A stretch of DNA of 12,571 nucleotides from PVC group bacterium. Its GTDB lineage: Bacteria > Verrucomicrobiota > Kiritimatiellia > CAIKKV01 > PXCX01. Below the pieces are notes generated by a model. The model saw only the letters and a list, made by a program, of their open reading frames with translations. It searched no databases and was not told the DNA's origin. How positions within the stretch are numbered: position 1 is the first letter of the stretch; each line of letters begins with the position of its first letter. Position numbers and translations under genes: made by a program. The DNA lies in the NCBI GenBank assembly GCA_003567575.1, contig PWZG01000589.1, forward strand, positions 1 through 12,571, read 5' to 3'. Below, in pieces: positions 1 to 12,200 of this stretch.

Positions 1-130
1 CTCCACTATCAATCATGGCGCGTTCCTCAATAGACAAATCCCCACACAAACCCGGAAGCGCCATATAGGTAGCAAGGTCACTCAAGGGGATAATCCCATA
101 AAAAATAAAAAAATTATTTTTAACTTGCAT
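1..130 (-). CDS. Possible 5' end of a divergent gene, product unknown (partial)
   Basis: Reading leftward from an ATG at 130-128, the frame stays open for 43 codons to the window edge. The predicted product begins MQVKNNFFIFYGIIPL and continues through MALPGLCGDLSIEERAMIDSG. I do not recognise the family. The first dozen codons are strikingly AT-rich and encode a short hydrophobic/aromatic patch, whereas the rest has ordinary composition. A GGTGA lies just upstream (136-132) but only one base from the ATG, which is too close for a good Shine-Dalgarno. An in-frame TTG (85-83) or ATG (64-62) could be the true start instead, which would leave the AT-rich stretch non-coding. The plus strand is also open in one frame here (2 to about 193), so openness alone is weak evidence. 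If real, the gene is divergent from the giant gene with about 98 bases between starts. Confidence 0.3.
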   Translation of the reverse strand, partial: MQVKNNFFIFYGIIPLSDLATYMALPGLCGDLSIEERAMIDSG

Positions 131-228
131 TTCACCATGGTTTCGTATTATATTTTCGGCGTGGTTCAACCCACCATTTATGGGGTTCGCTAAAACGCGG
201 ATTATTTAGGTTTTGATGAGGTCTTGAA
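131..228. promoter_or_regulatory. Short AT-rich intergenic region, putative promoter for the giant gene
   Basis: This is the only clearly non-coding stretch and must hold the giant gene's promoter unless that lies further left. A weak plus-strand candidate is TTGCAT (125-130), an 18-base spacer and TATATT (149-154); its -35 matches consensus at only three positions. On the minus strand 152-147 reads as a perfect TATAAT, but I find no acceptable -35 at 16-18 bases. An imperfect palindrome at 161-174 (GTGGTT C AACCCAC, one extra C) could be an operator or chance. No riboswitch or terminator hairpin is evident. Confidence 0.3.
218..222 (+). promoter_or_regulatory. Ribosome binding site of the giant gene (GAGGT)
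   Basis: GAGGT sits six bases upstream of the ATG at 229, a normal Shine-Dalgarno spacing. This fixes the start: the LEPR-XLL motif then lies at residues 19-28, as expected for this N-terminal signature. Another ATG in a different frame at 254 has no comparable site and is an overlapping shadow. Confidence 0.65.
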
Positions 229-3200
229 ATGGGCCTGAACGGAACAATTTCTTGTGACTTTGGGCTGTATGAACTTGAAGCCTTGGAGCCAAGGATTATG
301 CTTTCGGCGGACGGCTTGGAGGTCTTGGCTGCCGGATCGGCGCTCGCGCCGGTCATTGTCGAGGATGCCCATACCGACCCGCAATCCGAAGCGCCCGGGT
401 CGTCGGGCGAGCTTGTGTACGATCCGGCCGTGGACGTCTACGATGAACTTTGCGTTCCCGAAAACCAGGAGACGGATCGTCCCATTCCTGACGAAAATCG
501 CGAGGCGATTGTCCAGAAGGCCACTTCGACCGCCGATCACGCGGTGGATACCGATGATTTTACGCTAGACGATGCGCCGATTCCGGCAGCGGTCTGTTTT
601 GACGGGCATAACGTGATGACGGCGCGAATGGTCGAGACGCTTGATTGCGCCAATGCCCCGCCCGCCACGACGGAAACGACTTCCAATATCCGTCACTCAA
701 TGGGGGGTGGCGGTTTCGATCCTGACGATCAAATCGTGAATGGAACCGTGACCGGTTCCGTAAGCGGTTCCGGGCTGGCAGGGATCGGTGTTTCGGCTTA
801 TTCCGTCGATGATCCCTGGAATCCGGTGGCTAGCGGTGTGACCGGTTCCACGGGCGCCTACAGTATCAACTGGTTGGGCGGCGGCGATTTCATCATTCAT
901 TTTGTCGATCCGACCGGAGCGCATTTCGATACATGGTACGGCGATCACCCCGAACGCGAGGGCGCGACCGTCCTCAGCCTGGAAGGCGGATCGACCACCA
1001 ATAATATCAATATCGCGCTGGAGCCCGCGGGCCGGATTTCCGGCACGGTGACCGCCGCGGCCGACGGCTCGCCGATAGCCGGAGCGTTTGTGGATGCCTG
1101 GCCGGCCAACGGCTGGATGCCGATCGCTTCCACCCAGACCGCGGCCGATGGAACCTACACTGTCGGTGGTCTGCCGTCCGGCGACTACAATTTGCAATTA
1201 TGGGGCGGCTGGTCAACCGAGTACCGCCGGATGACCGTGGAGGAAGTTGCCGCGACGGCGGGCGGAATCACGACCGGTATCGACGCAGCCCTCGAACAGG
1301 GCGCGGCGATTTCGGGAACCGTGACAGATATGGGCGGCGATCCCGTGGCAGGCGTCCAGGTGACCGCGCGATTGGCCGACAATCAATGGGCCGGTTCCTG
1401 GAACACCTTCACCGCTGCCGACGGTACCTATCTCATTGGCGAACTCGATGACGGCAGTTACAAACTCGAATTCCAATGGGGCGCGACCCGTACCTGGCAT
1501 GGCGGCGTCGATTTCGCATCGGCAACCGCGGTTGCCGTAACCGCGGCCGCGCCGGCGACCGGAATCGATTTGCAGATCGAACGCGGCGCTTCGATCGCCG
1601 GCTTGGTGACCAACAGCGTCGGGGTAGGGATACCATTTGTGCAGGTTCGGGTGACGCCGACCGATGATCAATGGTCTTCCTTGCTGAATACCAATACCGA
1701 TTTGGACGGCTACTATACGGTCAACGGTTTGGCGGCCGGCGATTACAAGATCGAGTTCGACGGCAATCAGGAAGGTTACTTGAGGAATTGGTACGGCGGC
1801 GCCAATTTCTCGGAGGCAACCGTTTTGAGCGTGGCGGCCGGAGAAAACCTTACCGGTAAGAACGCCGAATTGGAAAAAGGCGCGGCCATTGCCGGCCGTA
1901 TCACCGGCGCGGACGATGGCGCGCCGATCGCCCACGCGCAAATCAATTTACTTGATCCGGTCGAAGATTGGGGCGGCCATCACGGAATGGACTGGGCGGA
2001 GGCCGATCTCCGCGGTTATTACATGATGCGTGGCATTGGGCCGGGTGATTATAAACTGCGTTTTGATCCTTCCTGGGAAAATCCGGGAGGGCACACGAGC
2101 GTCTTTTTTGATGGCCGCGCCGATTTTGACTCGGCCGACGTAATTACGCTTGGCGTCGGCGAGAGTATGCGGGCCGACGCCGCGCTGCCGGTCGGCGGAT
2201 CGATCGTCGGCAGAGTGCTCGATCCCGGTGGCAATCCGGTGGCAGACGTTAACGTCACTGTTTACACCACCGATACGTACAATTGGGTAACCAACGCCAA
2301 CACCGACGAACAAGGCGTTTTCAGCGCCGACGGCCTATCCGCCGGCGAGTTCAAGATGCAATTCTGGCCGGGGCCGGACAGAGGATTGATTTCGCAGTGG
2401 TATGACGGCAGGAATTCCTGGGAGACGGCCGATGGTGTGGCCGTGACGCTCGGCGCGGAAACCGATATAGGCGATGTTCATCTCGAAAGCGCCGGTTCGA
2501 TTTCCGGTACGGTTTACGACGAGAACGGAGTCGGCATGGGCGGCGTGTCCGTGCGCGCCTACCGTGGCAGCCAGTCCTGGTCCAGTGCAACGACGACCAC
2601 CGCCGCCGACGGATCGTATACCCTGTACATATCCGTAGCGGGCGATTACAAGGTCGGGTTCCACGCCCAGTCGGTCAATTACATCACCGAGTATTACGAC
2701 AATGTGGCGACGCTGAGCGCCGCCACGGTCATCAGTATAACGCTGGGTCTGGATGTTGCCGGCATCGACGCAGTGCTCTACCCGATGGCCTCGGTCTCCG
2801 GCGCTTTGACCGATTCCGTGACGGGCGATGGAATCGCCGGCGCGACCGTAACTCTGCGGACGCCTCAGTGGATGTGGACTTACCCGAGCGCCACGACCGC
2901 GGCCGACGGCAGCTATACGGTTTATTATTCGGCTACCGAAACGACAACGATGCGTTTACTGTTCGAGCATCCCGATTACTTTATACAATGGTATGACGGA
3001 CAACCCGATCAAAATTCCGCCGACACGTTTGACATCGATATCGGCGAGGCTTTGAGCGGCTACGATGCCGCGCTGGTGCGCGGCGCGAGCATTTCCGGTA
3101 CGGTGACCGCCGCCGCCACCGGTGCGGCGCTTGGCGCCATTACCGTTAGTCTGCACGATCCCGCCAATCCGGAATCGCTGCTAAGGCAGACTACGACAGA

Positions 3201-6200
3201 TTCACAGGGCTATTACGTTTTCCGCCGTTTGGAAGCCGGCGATTATATTGTCAGATTCCGGAACGGCGCCTATATTCCCGTGTGGTACGACGGTTCCCCC
3301 GACGCCGAAAACGCCACGGCACTGTCGCTGGTCGTCGGTGAGAACACGGAAGCCGACGCCGCCTTGCATCTGGGCGCGCGCATCGAAGGTACCGTGAGTC
3401 ACGGTCCGGACAACCTGCCCCTCGCCAGCGTCTTTGTAGGCGCCTACGATGCATCGGAAACCCTGGTTAAAAGTGTCTACACATCGAGCAACGGCGCCTA
3501 TGCCCTCACAGGACTTACCGATGGGAATTATTACGTGGTGTTCTCGCGCTACGGATACGTTACCCAGTGGCATGAAGACCGGCCCGATTTCGATTCCGCC
3601 GATCCGATTACGGTGACCGCACCCGAGGTCGTCAGCGGCATGGATGCCCACCTCAAGGCGCCGGACCTCGTGGTTACGGATTTCAACGCCCCGGAATTCG
3701 CCGGTATCGGCGGTCCGGTCGAACTTTCCTGGACCGTTCGCAACGACGGCGACGCGCCCGCCTCCGGCATCTGGCAGGACCGTGTGTATCTGTCCGAAGA
3801 TACGAATCTGAATACCTTGTACGATTATGGGGTCACCAGCGTCAACTCGGACGATCATACGCCGCTGGCGCCGGGCGAAAGTTATACCGTCAATGTTACC
3901 GCGACCATGCCGTCCGGTCTCGGTACCGGTCCGAAGTACCTGATACTCCTTGTCGATTTCAATAATGTACTCAAAGAACTCGTACGCACCAACAATTTAA
4001 CGCATACCCCGGTAACTCTGGGAGCGCCCGATTTGATCGTCGAGACGGCGGACGCGCCGGCGACGGCGTCGAGCGGCCAATCAATCGAGATATCATGGAC
4101 GGTAAAGAATATCGGCGCGGATCCGGCCATGGCGTCGGGCTGGTGGGACCGCGTTTACCTCTCCGAGGATACGAGTCTGAGCACGGGTGGCTCATTGTTG
4201 ACGTCCTACTGGACGTCCGATCATACCCCTTTGGCCGCCGGCGCCAGTTATACCGTAACCCGCAACGTGACGATTCCGCCGACCGCCAGCGGCAACATGT
4301 ATTTATTGTTCGTGGCCGATCACAGCAATCAGCAGGGCGAGACCAACGAAGACAACAACCTGCTGGTGAAATCGATTTCCTTGAATGCCCCCGATTTGAC
4401 CCTCAGTACCGCTTCCGCGCCGGCGGCGATCGTGCTCGGCGAAACCGTCGAAGTTTCATGGACGGTTACCAATATCGGCATCTACGACGCGCTGGCCAAT
4501 TGGTACGATGCTGTTTACGTTTCGGATGACGCCGTTTTCGATCCCGCCACCGATACGCTGGCGCACAGTTATTATGCGTCATCCCACACTCCCCTGGCGG
4601 CCGGCGAAGCCTATACTGTCACCCGTAACATCGTCCTGCCGGAAACGGCGATCGGATCGCGCTACCTCCTCTTCGTGGCCGATCACACCAACCGACAGGG
4701 CGAAACCGATGCAACCAACAACGTGTTCGCCGTGCCCGTGACCCTGACCGCGCCGGATCTGACCGTCACGGCGCTCAGCGCCCCGGCGGAAGCCCTGCTG
4801 AGCGAAACCGTTTCCGTCTCCTGGACCGTGCGTAACCAGGGCGCCGTGCCCGCCGCCGCCGGCTGGCTCGACAGGCTTTATCTTTCCCCGACTCCGACGC
4901 TCGGCGCCGACGCGGTAACGGTGACAAGTTATGTCGTGGTAAGTCCCACAGTGCCGCTGGCGCCGGGCGCGGAATATACCGTCAACTTGGATGTGACCGT
5001 GCCAATTTCCGTGACGCTCGGCGACAACTGGTACTGGGTGGTGATGACCGATGCCGGCCGGGTTCAGGGCGAAACCGATGAGACCAACAACACGCGCTCT
5101 TCACTTGTCGTCTTTGATGCCCCCGATCTGACGATAACTGCGGCAACCGCGCCGTCTGAGGCGGTGACGGGCGAAACCGTTACCGTAAGCTGGACGGTTA
5201 CCAATATCGGCGGCATGCCGGCGCCGGCCAACTGGACCGACCGGGTATTGTTCTCCAACGATGGCAACATTGCCGGAGCAACCGTTATTTTGTCGGTGTC
5301 CATCAGCGACCAGACCCCGTTACCAGCCGGATCGTCGTACACGATCACCCGCCAAATTACCCTGCCGTCACGGGCGCCCGGCGATTATCACCTGATCTTC
5401 AGCGCCGATGCCTTAAACAACCAGGGCGAGTCCGATGCCACTAACAACCTGTATGTCCTGCCGATCGCACTCAGCTCTCCGGATTTGACCATCAACGCGG
5501 CGACCGCTCCGGAACAGGCTTCCGTCAACCAGACCATCCCGGTAAGTTGGACGGTCGAAAACATCGGCGCGGTTCCGGCCCTGACCGCCTGGAGCGACCG
5601 TATTTATCTCTCCACGGATGATGTTTGGGACGTCGCCGATACCTGGGTCGCCACCTTTGGCATGAGCGGATATATCCCCTTGAATTCGGGGGCCACCTAC
5701 CAGCATGTCACGAACGTAACCCTGCCGTCGGTGGCCGCCGGCAATTATTACCTGATTTTCCGGGTCAATGCCACCGGGGCGCAGGGCGAAACAGATACTA
5801 CGAATAATTTTTATGCCATCCCGATCGTTGTCGTTGCACCCGACCTGATCGTCAGCGCGGCAACCGCGCCCACGTTAGCCGCTGTCAACCAGACCGTTAC
5901 GGCAAGCTGGACGGTCGAAAACATTGGCGATGGCGTTGCGTCAGCCAATTGGATTGACAGGATTTATATATCCTCCAACCCGACCCGTGACGGTACGGAA
6001 ACGTTGGTGGCGTCCTTCGGCGTGGGTGATCACGTGCCGCTGGTTGCCGGCCAAAGTTATACGCGGACCGAATCGATAACCCTGCCGTCCGCCGTTCGCG
6101 GTGGCGCCTATTTGTTTTTTGCCGCCAACGCCAACCATGCCCAGGGCGAATCGGATACGACCAATAATTATCTCGCGGCGGAAATTGAGATCGTCGCGCC

Positions 6201-9200
6201 GGATCTCACGGTTGCCGCCGTCGATGCGCCGACAACCGCGGCTGTCGGGCAATTCGTCGAAGTTTCCTGGACCGTCTCGAATACCGGCGACGGTACGGCC
6301 TTCAATAATTGGTATGATCACGTCTATCTATCCGATACCGCGGACTGGGATGGAACCGGACATTACCTGACCGGCGTTTACGTCAGTTCACAAACGCCGT
6401 TGGCGGCCGGCGCAAGTTACGGACTGACGCGTAACGTTACGCTTCCTGCCGGTGTGATTGGTGATAAGTATCTCGTCATTTATACCGATTTTAACAATCA
6501 TCAACCCGAAATCGACGAAACCAATAATTGGACATCCGTGCCGATCTCGATCAGCAATCCCGACTTGGTTCTGACGGAGGCCGTTGCGCCTCCTGCCGTG
6601 AGCTGGGGAGAAACCGTTGAACTTTCCTGGACGGTAGCCAACCAGGGCGCCGGCGCCGCGGTGGCGTCCTGGCGCGATGCGGTTTATGTCTCCAATAGCG
6701 CCGATTTCGATCCCGATACGGCGACGCTGATCATCTCGGCTTGGGCCACCGAATACCGGCCACTGGCGTCGGGCGCCTCATATACCATGACCCGTCAGGC
6801 GGTCATGCCGTCGGGACTAACCGGATCGGCCTGGTTTCATTTCTTTACCGACGCCTACGACCAGCAGGCCGAGGCAGATGAAACCAACAATGTGTATTCC
6901 AGGATTACGACGTTCAGCGCCGCCAACCTCGAAATTACGGCGACCACCGCCCCCGCCGTGGCGGCTTGGGGCGAACGCATCGATCTGGCATGGACCGTCG
7001 AGAATACCGGCGGCGGCCCGACCACGGCATCCTGGTGGGACATGGTCTATCTATCCGAGGACGATCAATTCGATTCGACCGGCGACGTGCAGTTGACCAG
7101 CGCCTACCGATCCGCCAATCTCGGTCAGCTTACCGATGACGGTATCGGTTACTCCGTTGATCGAACCGCGATCACCGTTCCTGCCTCGATTCCGGTCGGA
7201 TCTCGCTACTTGATTTTCGTCACCGACGTTTACAATCAGCAAGCTGAGACGGATGTGACCGATAATATCGTTGTCGTTCCTATTACGATTACCGCGCCCG
7301 ACCTGCGTTTCGACGAAACCGCCACCGATTTGCCGTCTGTCGGAGTATCGGGCAATGCCCTGGCGCTGAGCTGGACGGTCGAAAACGCGCCCGGCGCGGG
7401 CGCCGCCACCGCGGCCTGGCGCGATTTGGTGTACCTGTCGAGCGAGCCGGAGATCAACGCCGGCGCAACTTTGCTGGCCAACGTCTTGCGACCTGTCGGA
7501 CGGCTGGCCGGCGGCGAATCGTATTCCATCGATCGCATCGTTACGCTGCCCAGCGGTTTGACAGGTACGCGTTACCTGATTGTTGTTACCGACGGTTTCA
7601 ATGCCCAGCCGGAATCGGATGAAACCAATAATACCATCGTTCAGGCTATCGCGCTAAGCGCTCCGGACCTGGCGGTCGGCAATGTGGTTGTCGGTCCTAA
7701 TCCGGTCGAAAACGGAGAAACTTTTACGGTAAGTTACACGGTCACGAATATCGGCACGGCGCCTGCCGATCGTGCGTGGGCCGAGTTCGTTATTTTATCC
7801 GTTGATACTTTTATCGGCAACTCTGATGATATTACGGTCGGATATGTCAATCATACAACCGCGTTGGCAGCGGGTGAATCGATCGATCGCGAGTTTTCGA
7901 TTCAGATGCCGTGGGGTATCAGCGGATTGTATAACCTTTATATCCGTGTAGATCGTTGGAATAACGTTCCCGAAAGCAATGAAACCAATAACGCCGTCGA
8001 TTTCGTGAAAGTCAGCGATACCGAGGATAACCGTATCGAGATCGTTTACGCCCCGCCGCCTGCGAACCTGCGCGTGGATGCCGTTACCGTGCCGGCCGCC
8101 GCTTTGACCGGCACAAACATCGAAGTTGTATGGCGTGTAACGAATCACGGAACGGCCACCACTCAGCAAACCGCCTGGAGTGACCGGGTATATTACTCGA
8201 TCAGCGACACTTTCAACGTTGCCACCGCAACCGTACTCGGAACATTCGCACGCTCGGGCACGTTGGATTCCGGAGCCAGTTACAGCCAAATCCGTGAAGT
8301 ACGGTTGCCGGAAAATCTGGCGGCCGATGATTACTGGATTTTTGTCTATGCCGATATTTATAACCAGGTTCCCGAACCGGGCGCCGAAGACGATAATGTT
8401 ACCCGGTCTTTAAACGCTGTGACGGTCGCCCTCTCTCCGGTACCCGACCTGGTGGTGGAATTCGTGGGTGGTCCGGCGAGCGTCCCGATCGGCCAACTGG
8501 TTGATGTGTCATGGAAGGTTATCAACGATGGCGCGGCCGCGGCCGCCGCACCCTGGATCGACCGCCTGTACCTGTCGGAAGACGGTCTGGTCGCCGGTGC
8601 GACCCTGATTGGCAGCTTTACCCGATCCGATCCGTTGGCGGTCGGAGCATCATATACGCGTACGGAAACAGTCATTCCTCCCGCGCGTGCGGACGGCGAC
8701 TGGCATTGGGTGGTTGTGACCGATGCGACCCATCAGGTTTACGAACGTGACGGCGAGAACAACAACGTTACCGCCTCGACCGCTTTTGCCTTGACGCATC
8801 CCGATCTGGTCGTCACCACGGTTGCCGCCCCGGTAACGGCGCTTTCCGGCACGACCGTCACCGTGCAATGGAACGTCCGCAACGACGGCAGCGGTCCGAC
8901 CCCGGCAACCTGGACTGACGAGATTTGGCTCTCGACCGATGAAACCTGGGAGCCGCAAGACATTCTGCTCGGCAACCGGGTCCGTGACGGACCCTTGGCG
9001 CCGGGCGCCTCGTATCAGGCCCAGCTCGATGTCGTGCTGTCGAACGGCATCGACGGAACCTTTTACCTGCTTGTGCGTACCGACGCGGCCAACCAGGTGG
9101 TCGAAGGCGCCACCGGCGAGGATAACAACGTCACGGCTTCCAACGCCGTCGCCGTTACCCTCGCGCCCTACGCGGACCTGTCGATCGGCGACATCGCCGT

Positions 9201-12200
9201 CAGCGGTACCCTGGCGACCGGACCCGACGGGGTTTACTCGACCAGGATCATCGGCGATCCGGCCGATATCACCGTCGAATGGACCGTAAGCAATATCGGT
9301 ACCGGCGCCGGTCCGGTGGACACGTGGGTCGACCGGGTTGTCCTTTCGCGCAGCGGCGTGCTCGGTCACGGCGACAACCGCATCATCGGCGAGTTCACCC
9401 ACCTCGGTCTGATGCCGACGGGCACGCAGTACACGCGCACGGAAATCATCCAACTACCGGCCGCGCTGGACGACCGGTTTACCCTGTTCGTGGTCACCGA
9501 TGCCTACGACGCGGTCTATGAGCATGACGACGCGGGACCGAACGCGGCGTCGCCCGGTTATTTCGTGGATATCATGCCGCGTCCCTTCGCCGATCTGGTC
9601 GTCGAAACCGTGGCGGCGGATGCCGTCGGCTCGAACGGTATGCCCATTACCATGAGCTGGACGGTGGCCAATCGCGGCATCGGGCAGACCTCGACCCCGA
9701 ATTGGAACGATACCGTTTATTATTCCTACCAGGATGACGGGACCGGCCTGGTACACATCCAGAACTTCAGCCGGCTCGGACATCTCGGACCCGGCGATAC
9801 CTATACCCGTACCGTACAGGCGATCCTGCCGTCGAACTTGAACGATGATTTTTATCTGTATGTGCGCTCGCAGGGTCCTTACGAGTTTGTCTACAACGAT
9901 GCCGGTAATACCGGCCGTTCGGATTTGGTAAACCTCGATTATATTCCGCCGCCGGAGGTCGATCTGACCGTCACCGCGGTTTCGGTCGTCCCGACCGCCT
10001 TCGACGGGATCGCCCGCGACGGTCAGACCGTGGATCTCTCCTGGACCGTAATCAACCAGGGACAGGACGCAGCCGAAGGCGTTTGGACGGACTTCTTTTA
10101 CCTGGCGCCCAACGGCAACCGCGCCCAGCGGGTTAAACTGGGCGAGTGGACACTGAGCCAGGGCCTGGAAGCCGGCAAGAGTTATACCCGTACCGTCAAT
10201 CTGCGGTTGCCGCTGCATGTCTCCGGTCTTTACGAAGTCTATGTCCATACCGACGCCCGCAATCAGGTTGTTGAAACCGACAAGACCAACAATGACCCCG
10301 CCTTGGGCGTTGATCTGACCGTAGCCTTGACGCCGCGGCCCGACTTGGCGGTTACCCTGGTCGAAGCACCCGAATCGGTCACGTCCGGCACGGTCGTCGA
10401 TGTCGAATGGGTGGTGAGCAATCTGGCGTTGACACCCACGCCCACCGGCGGCAGTCGCTGGCTCGACGGTGTGTACCTGTCGCTGAATAATACCCTGGAC
10501 GGCGGCGACAGGTTGCTCGGATCGCTCCAAAACGGTTCCGCGCTGCAATCCGGTGAACAATACCGTTCGACCGGTAATTTTATCCTGCCGCAAGGCATGG
10601 CCGGACCGATGTATATCATCGTCAAGGCCGATATCGGGAACGTCGTCGACGAATTCTCGGACAATCCCGATTACGCTTCCAATAATATTTTCGTCAAACA
10701 GATCTATGTCGATGCCCAGCCGGTACCGCCTCCGGATCTGGTGGTCTCGAATGTCTACGGTCCCACCGAGGCGTTCGACGGCACGACCATTACCGTCAAT
10801 TATCGCGTTACCAATCAAGGCGCCGGAATCACTTATCCGGCGAGTTGGACCGATGCGCTCTGGCTGACCGTCGATAAGACCGCGCCCAATCCCACCAAGG
10901 GCGATATCCGCATCGGCACCACCCGCCACAATGGGGCGCTCGAAGTCGGCGAGTTCTACGAAGGCACGATTACCGGCACGATCCCGAAACAGATGCAGGG
11001 GATCTACGAAATCATGGTTTATACCGATGCCTTCAACAACGTGTTCGAGCTGACCTTCGACGTTAATATCAATCCCGACGATCCGCATACGCTCAACAAC
11101 AACAATTACAAGACCGCCGCGCAACCGTTGACGGTGATTTACACCCAGCCGGCCGACCTGGAAGTGATCGCGGTGCAGGCCAGCCCCGAAGGCCGCGGCG
11201 GTTCCCAGATCACGGTGGCCTGGACCGTGGCCAATAACGGCGCGAACGTGACCGATCTCGATCGCTGGGCGGATGCGGTGTATCTCTCGCCCACGCCGGA
11301 ATTCAACCGTTCGACGGCGACGAGGGTATTCGGCTTGCTGCACGAAGGCGCCTTGCAGCGCGGCCAGAGTTATACCCGTGAAGTAACCTTTACCCTGCCG
11401 CCCAGCGCTCAGGGACAGTATGTGATCGTCGAAACCAACGTCAATCCCAACGATATCCTGACCGAAGACGAACAATTACTGGCCGAAATGGCCGCCGTGA
11501 CCGACCGGCTCAAGACCGCGATCGGCGATTACGAGAATATGAGTCCCGCGGAAATCAAGACCAAGCTCGGGAATATGAGCGGGGCTGAATTGCGCAAAAT
11601 TCTTTGGGAAGGCGTACCGGTGCAGAAGGTATGGGAAGGACCCTATACCTATAACAATACCCGCGCCGTTGAATGCGTCGTAACCGATCTGCGCCCCGAC
11701 CTGCGCGTGGTCGAGGTTACCGTGCCCGAGACCGCCTATTCCGGCGAGACCGTGACGATCTCCTGGAGCGTGATCAACGACGGTGGCGATCCGGTGTGGG
11801 ACGGCACCCTGCGCTGGTACGATCACGTCTATATCTCGCCGGATCCGACCTTCATCTGGGACCGCGCCACGTATGCCGGTCGTGTGCTCCACGCCAACGC
11901 CGACGGCCTGGCGCCCGGCGAAAGCTACACGGGGACCATGGAAATGACCCTGCCACTCGGCATCGAGGGCCGCCGGTACGTGTACGTGTTTGCCGATACG
12001 CAGCCGGGGCGGTACGGCGGGTTCTCTTCTCCGGGCGTCGGTTCGTTTCCGGACTGGCCAGGCCAATTCAGCGCGCCTCGGGGTTGGGAACCCGTGGTAT
12101 GGGAAGGCGGCGCCGACGGCAAACAGAATAACGTTGCGACAACTCAATTCATGGCGGTTTATCGCGAACCTGATCTCAAGATCAGCGCGGTAACCATTCC

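Larger units (their letters stand above)
3661..12168 (+). repeat. Array of 22 CARDB-type repeats
   Basis: Units begin at 3661, 4027, 4390, 4753, 5122, 5479, 5839, 6199, 6559, 6922, 7297, 7663, 8059, 8443, 8800, 9172, 9589, 9958, 10339, 10732, 11152 and 11695. Each opens with (P/A/V)-(D/N)-L and shares a consensus: S-W-T-V-x-N-x-G; W-x-D-x-V-Y-L-S; P-L-A-x-G-x-S-Y-T; a hydrophobic Y-L-x-x-x-x-D strand; then N-x-x-x-E-x-D-x-T-N-N before the last strand. This is the CARDB pattern, an Ig-like fold common in bacterial and archaeal surface proteins. The first nine units are very regular (119-123 residues; units 6 to 9 begin exactly 360 bases apart). Later units grow to 124-181 residues and diverge. 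The D/N/E-rich loop at the end of each unit resembles a metal-binding site, but calcium binding is inference. Confidence 0.92.

Noticed and set aside
87..122. The palindrome GGGAT-A-ATCCC followed by an A/T tract as a rho-independent terminator.
   Set aside because: The stem has only five pairs with a one-base centre, so it cannot form a stable hairpin, and no gene clearly ends here.
697..8289. Numerous other minus-strand and out-of-frame open stretches of 60-250 codons within the giant gene.
   Set aside because: All overlap the repeat-coding frame, lack Shine-Dalgarno sites or recognisable motifs, and recur with the repeat period, so they are shadows.
9454..11475. A 673-codon open frame on the minus strand.
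   Set aside because: It lies wholly antisense to well-conserved CARDB units, and its translation is Arg/Gly/Asp/Ile-rich with no domain pattern. It is a by-product of GC-rich codon bias in the repeats.
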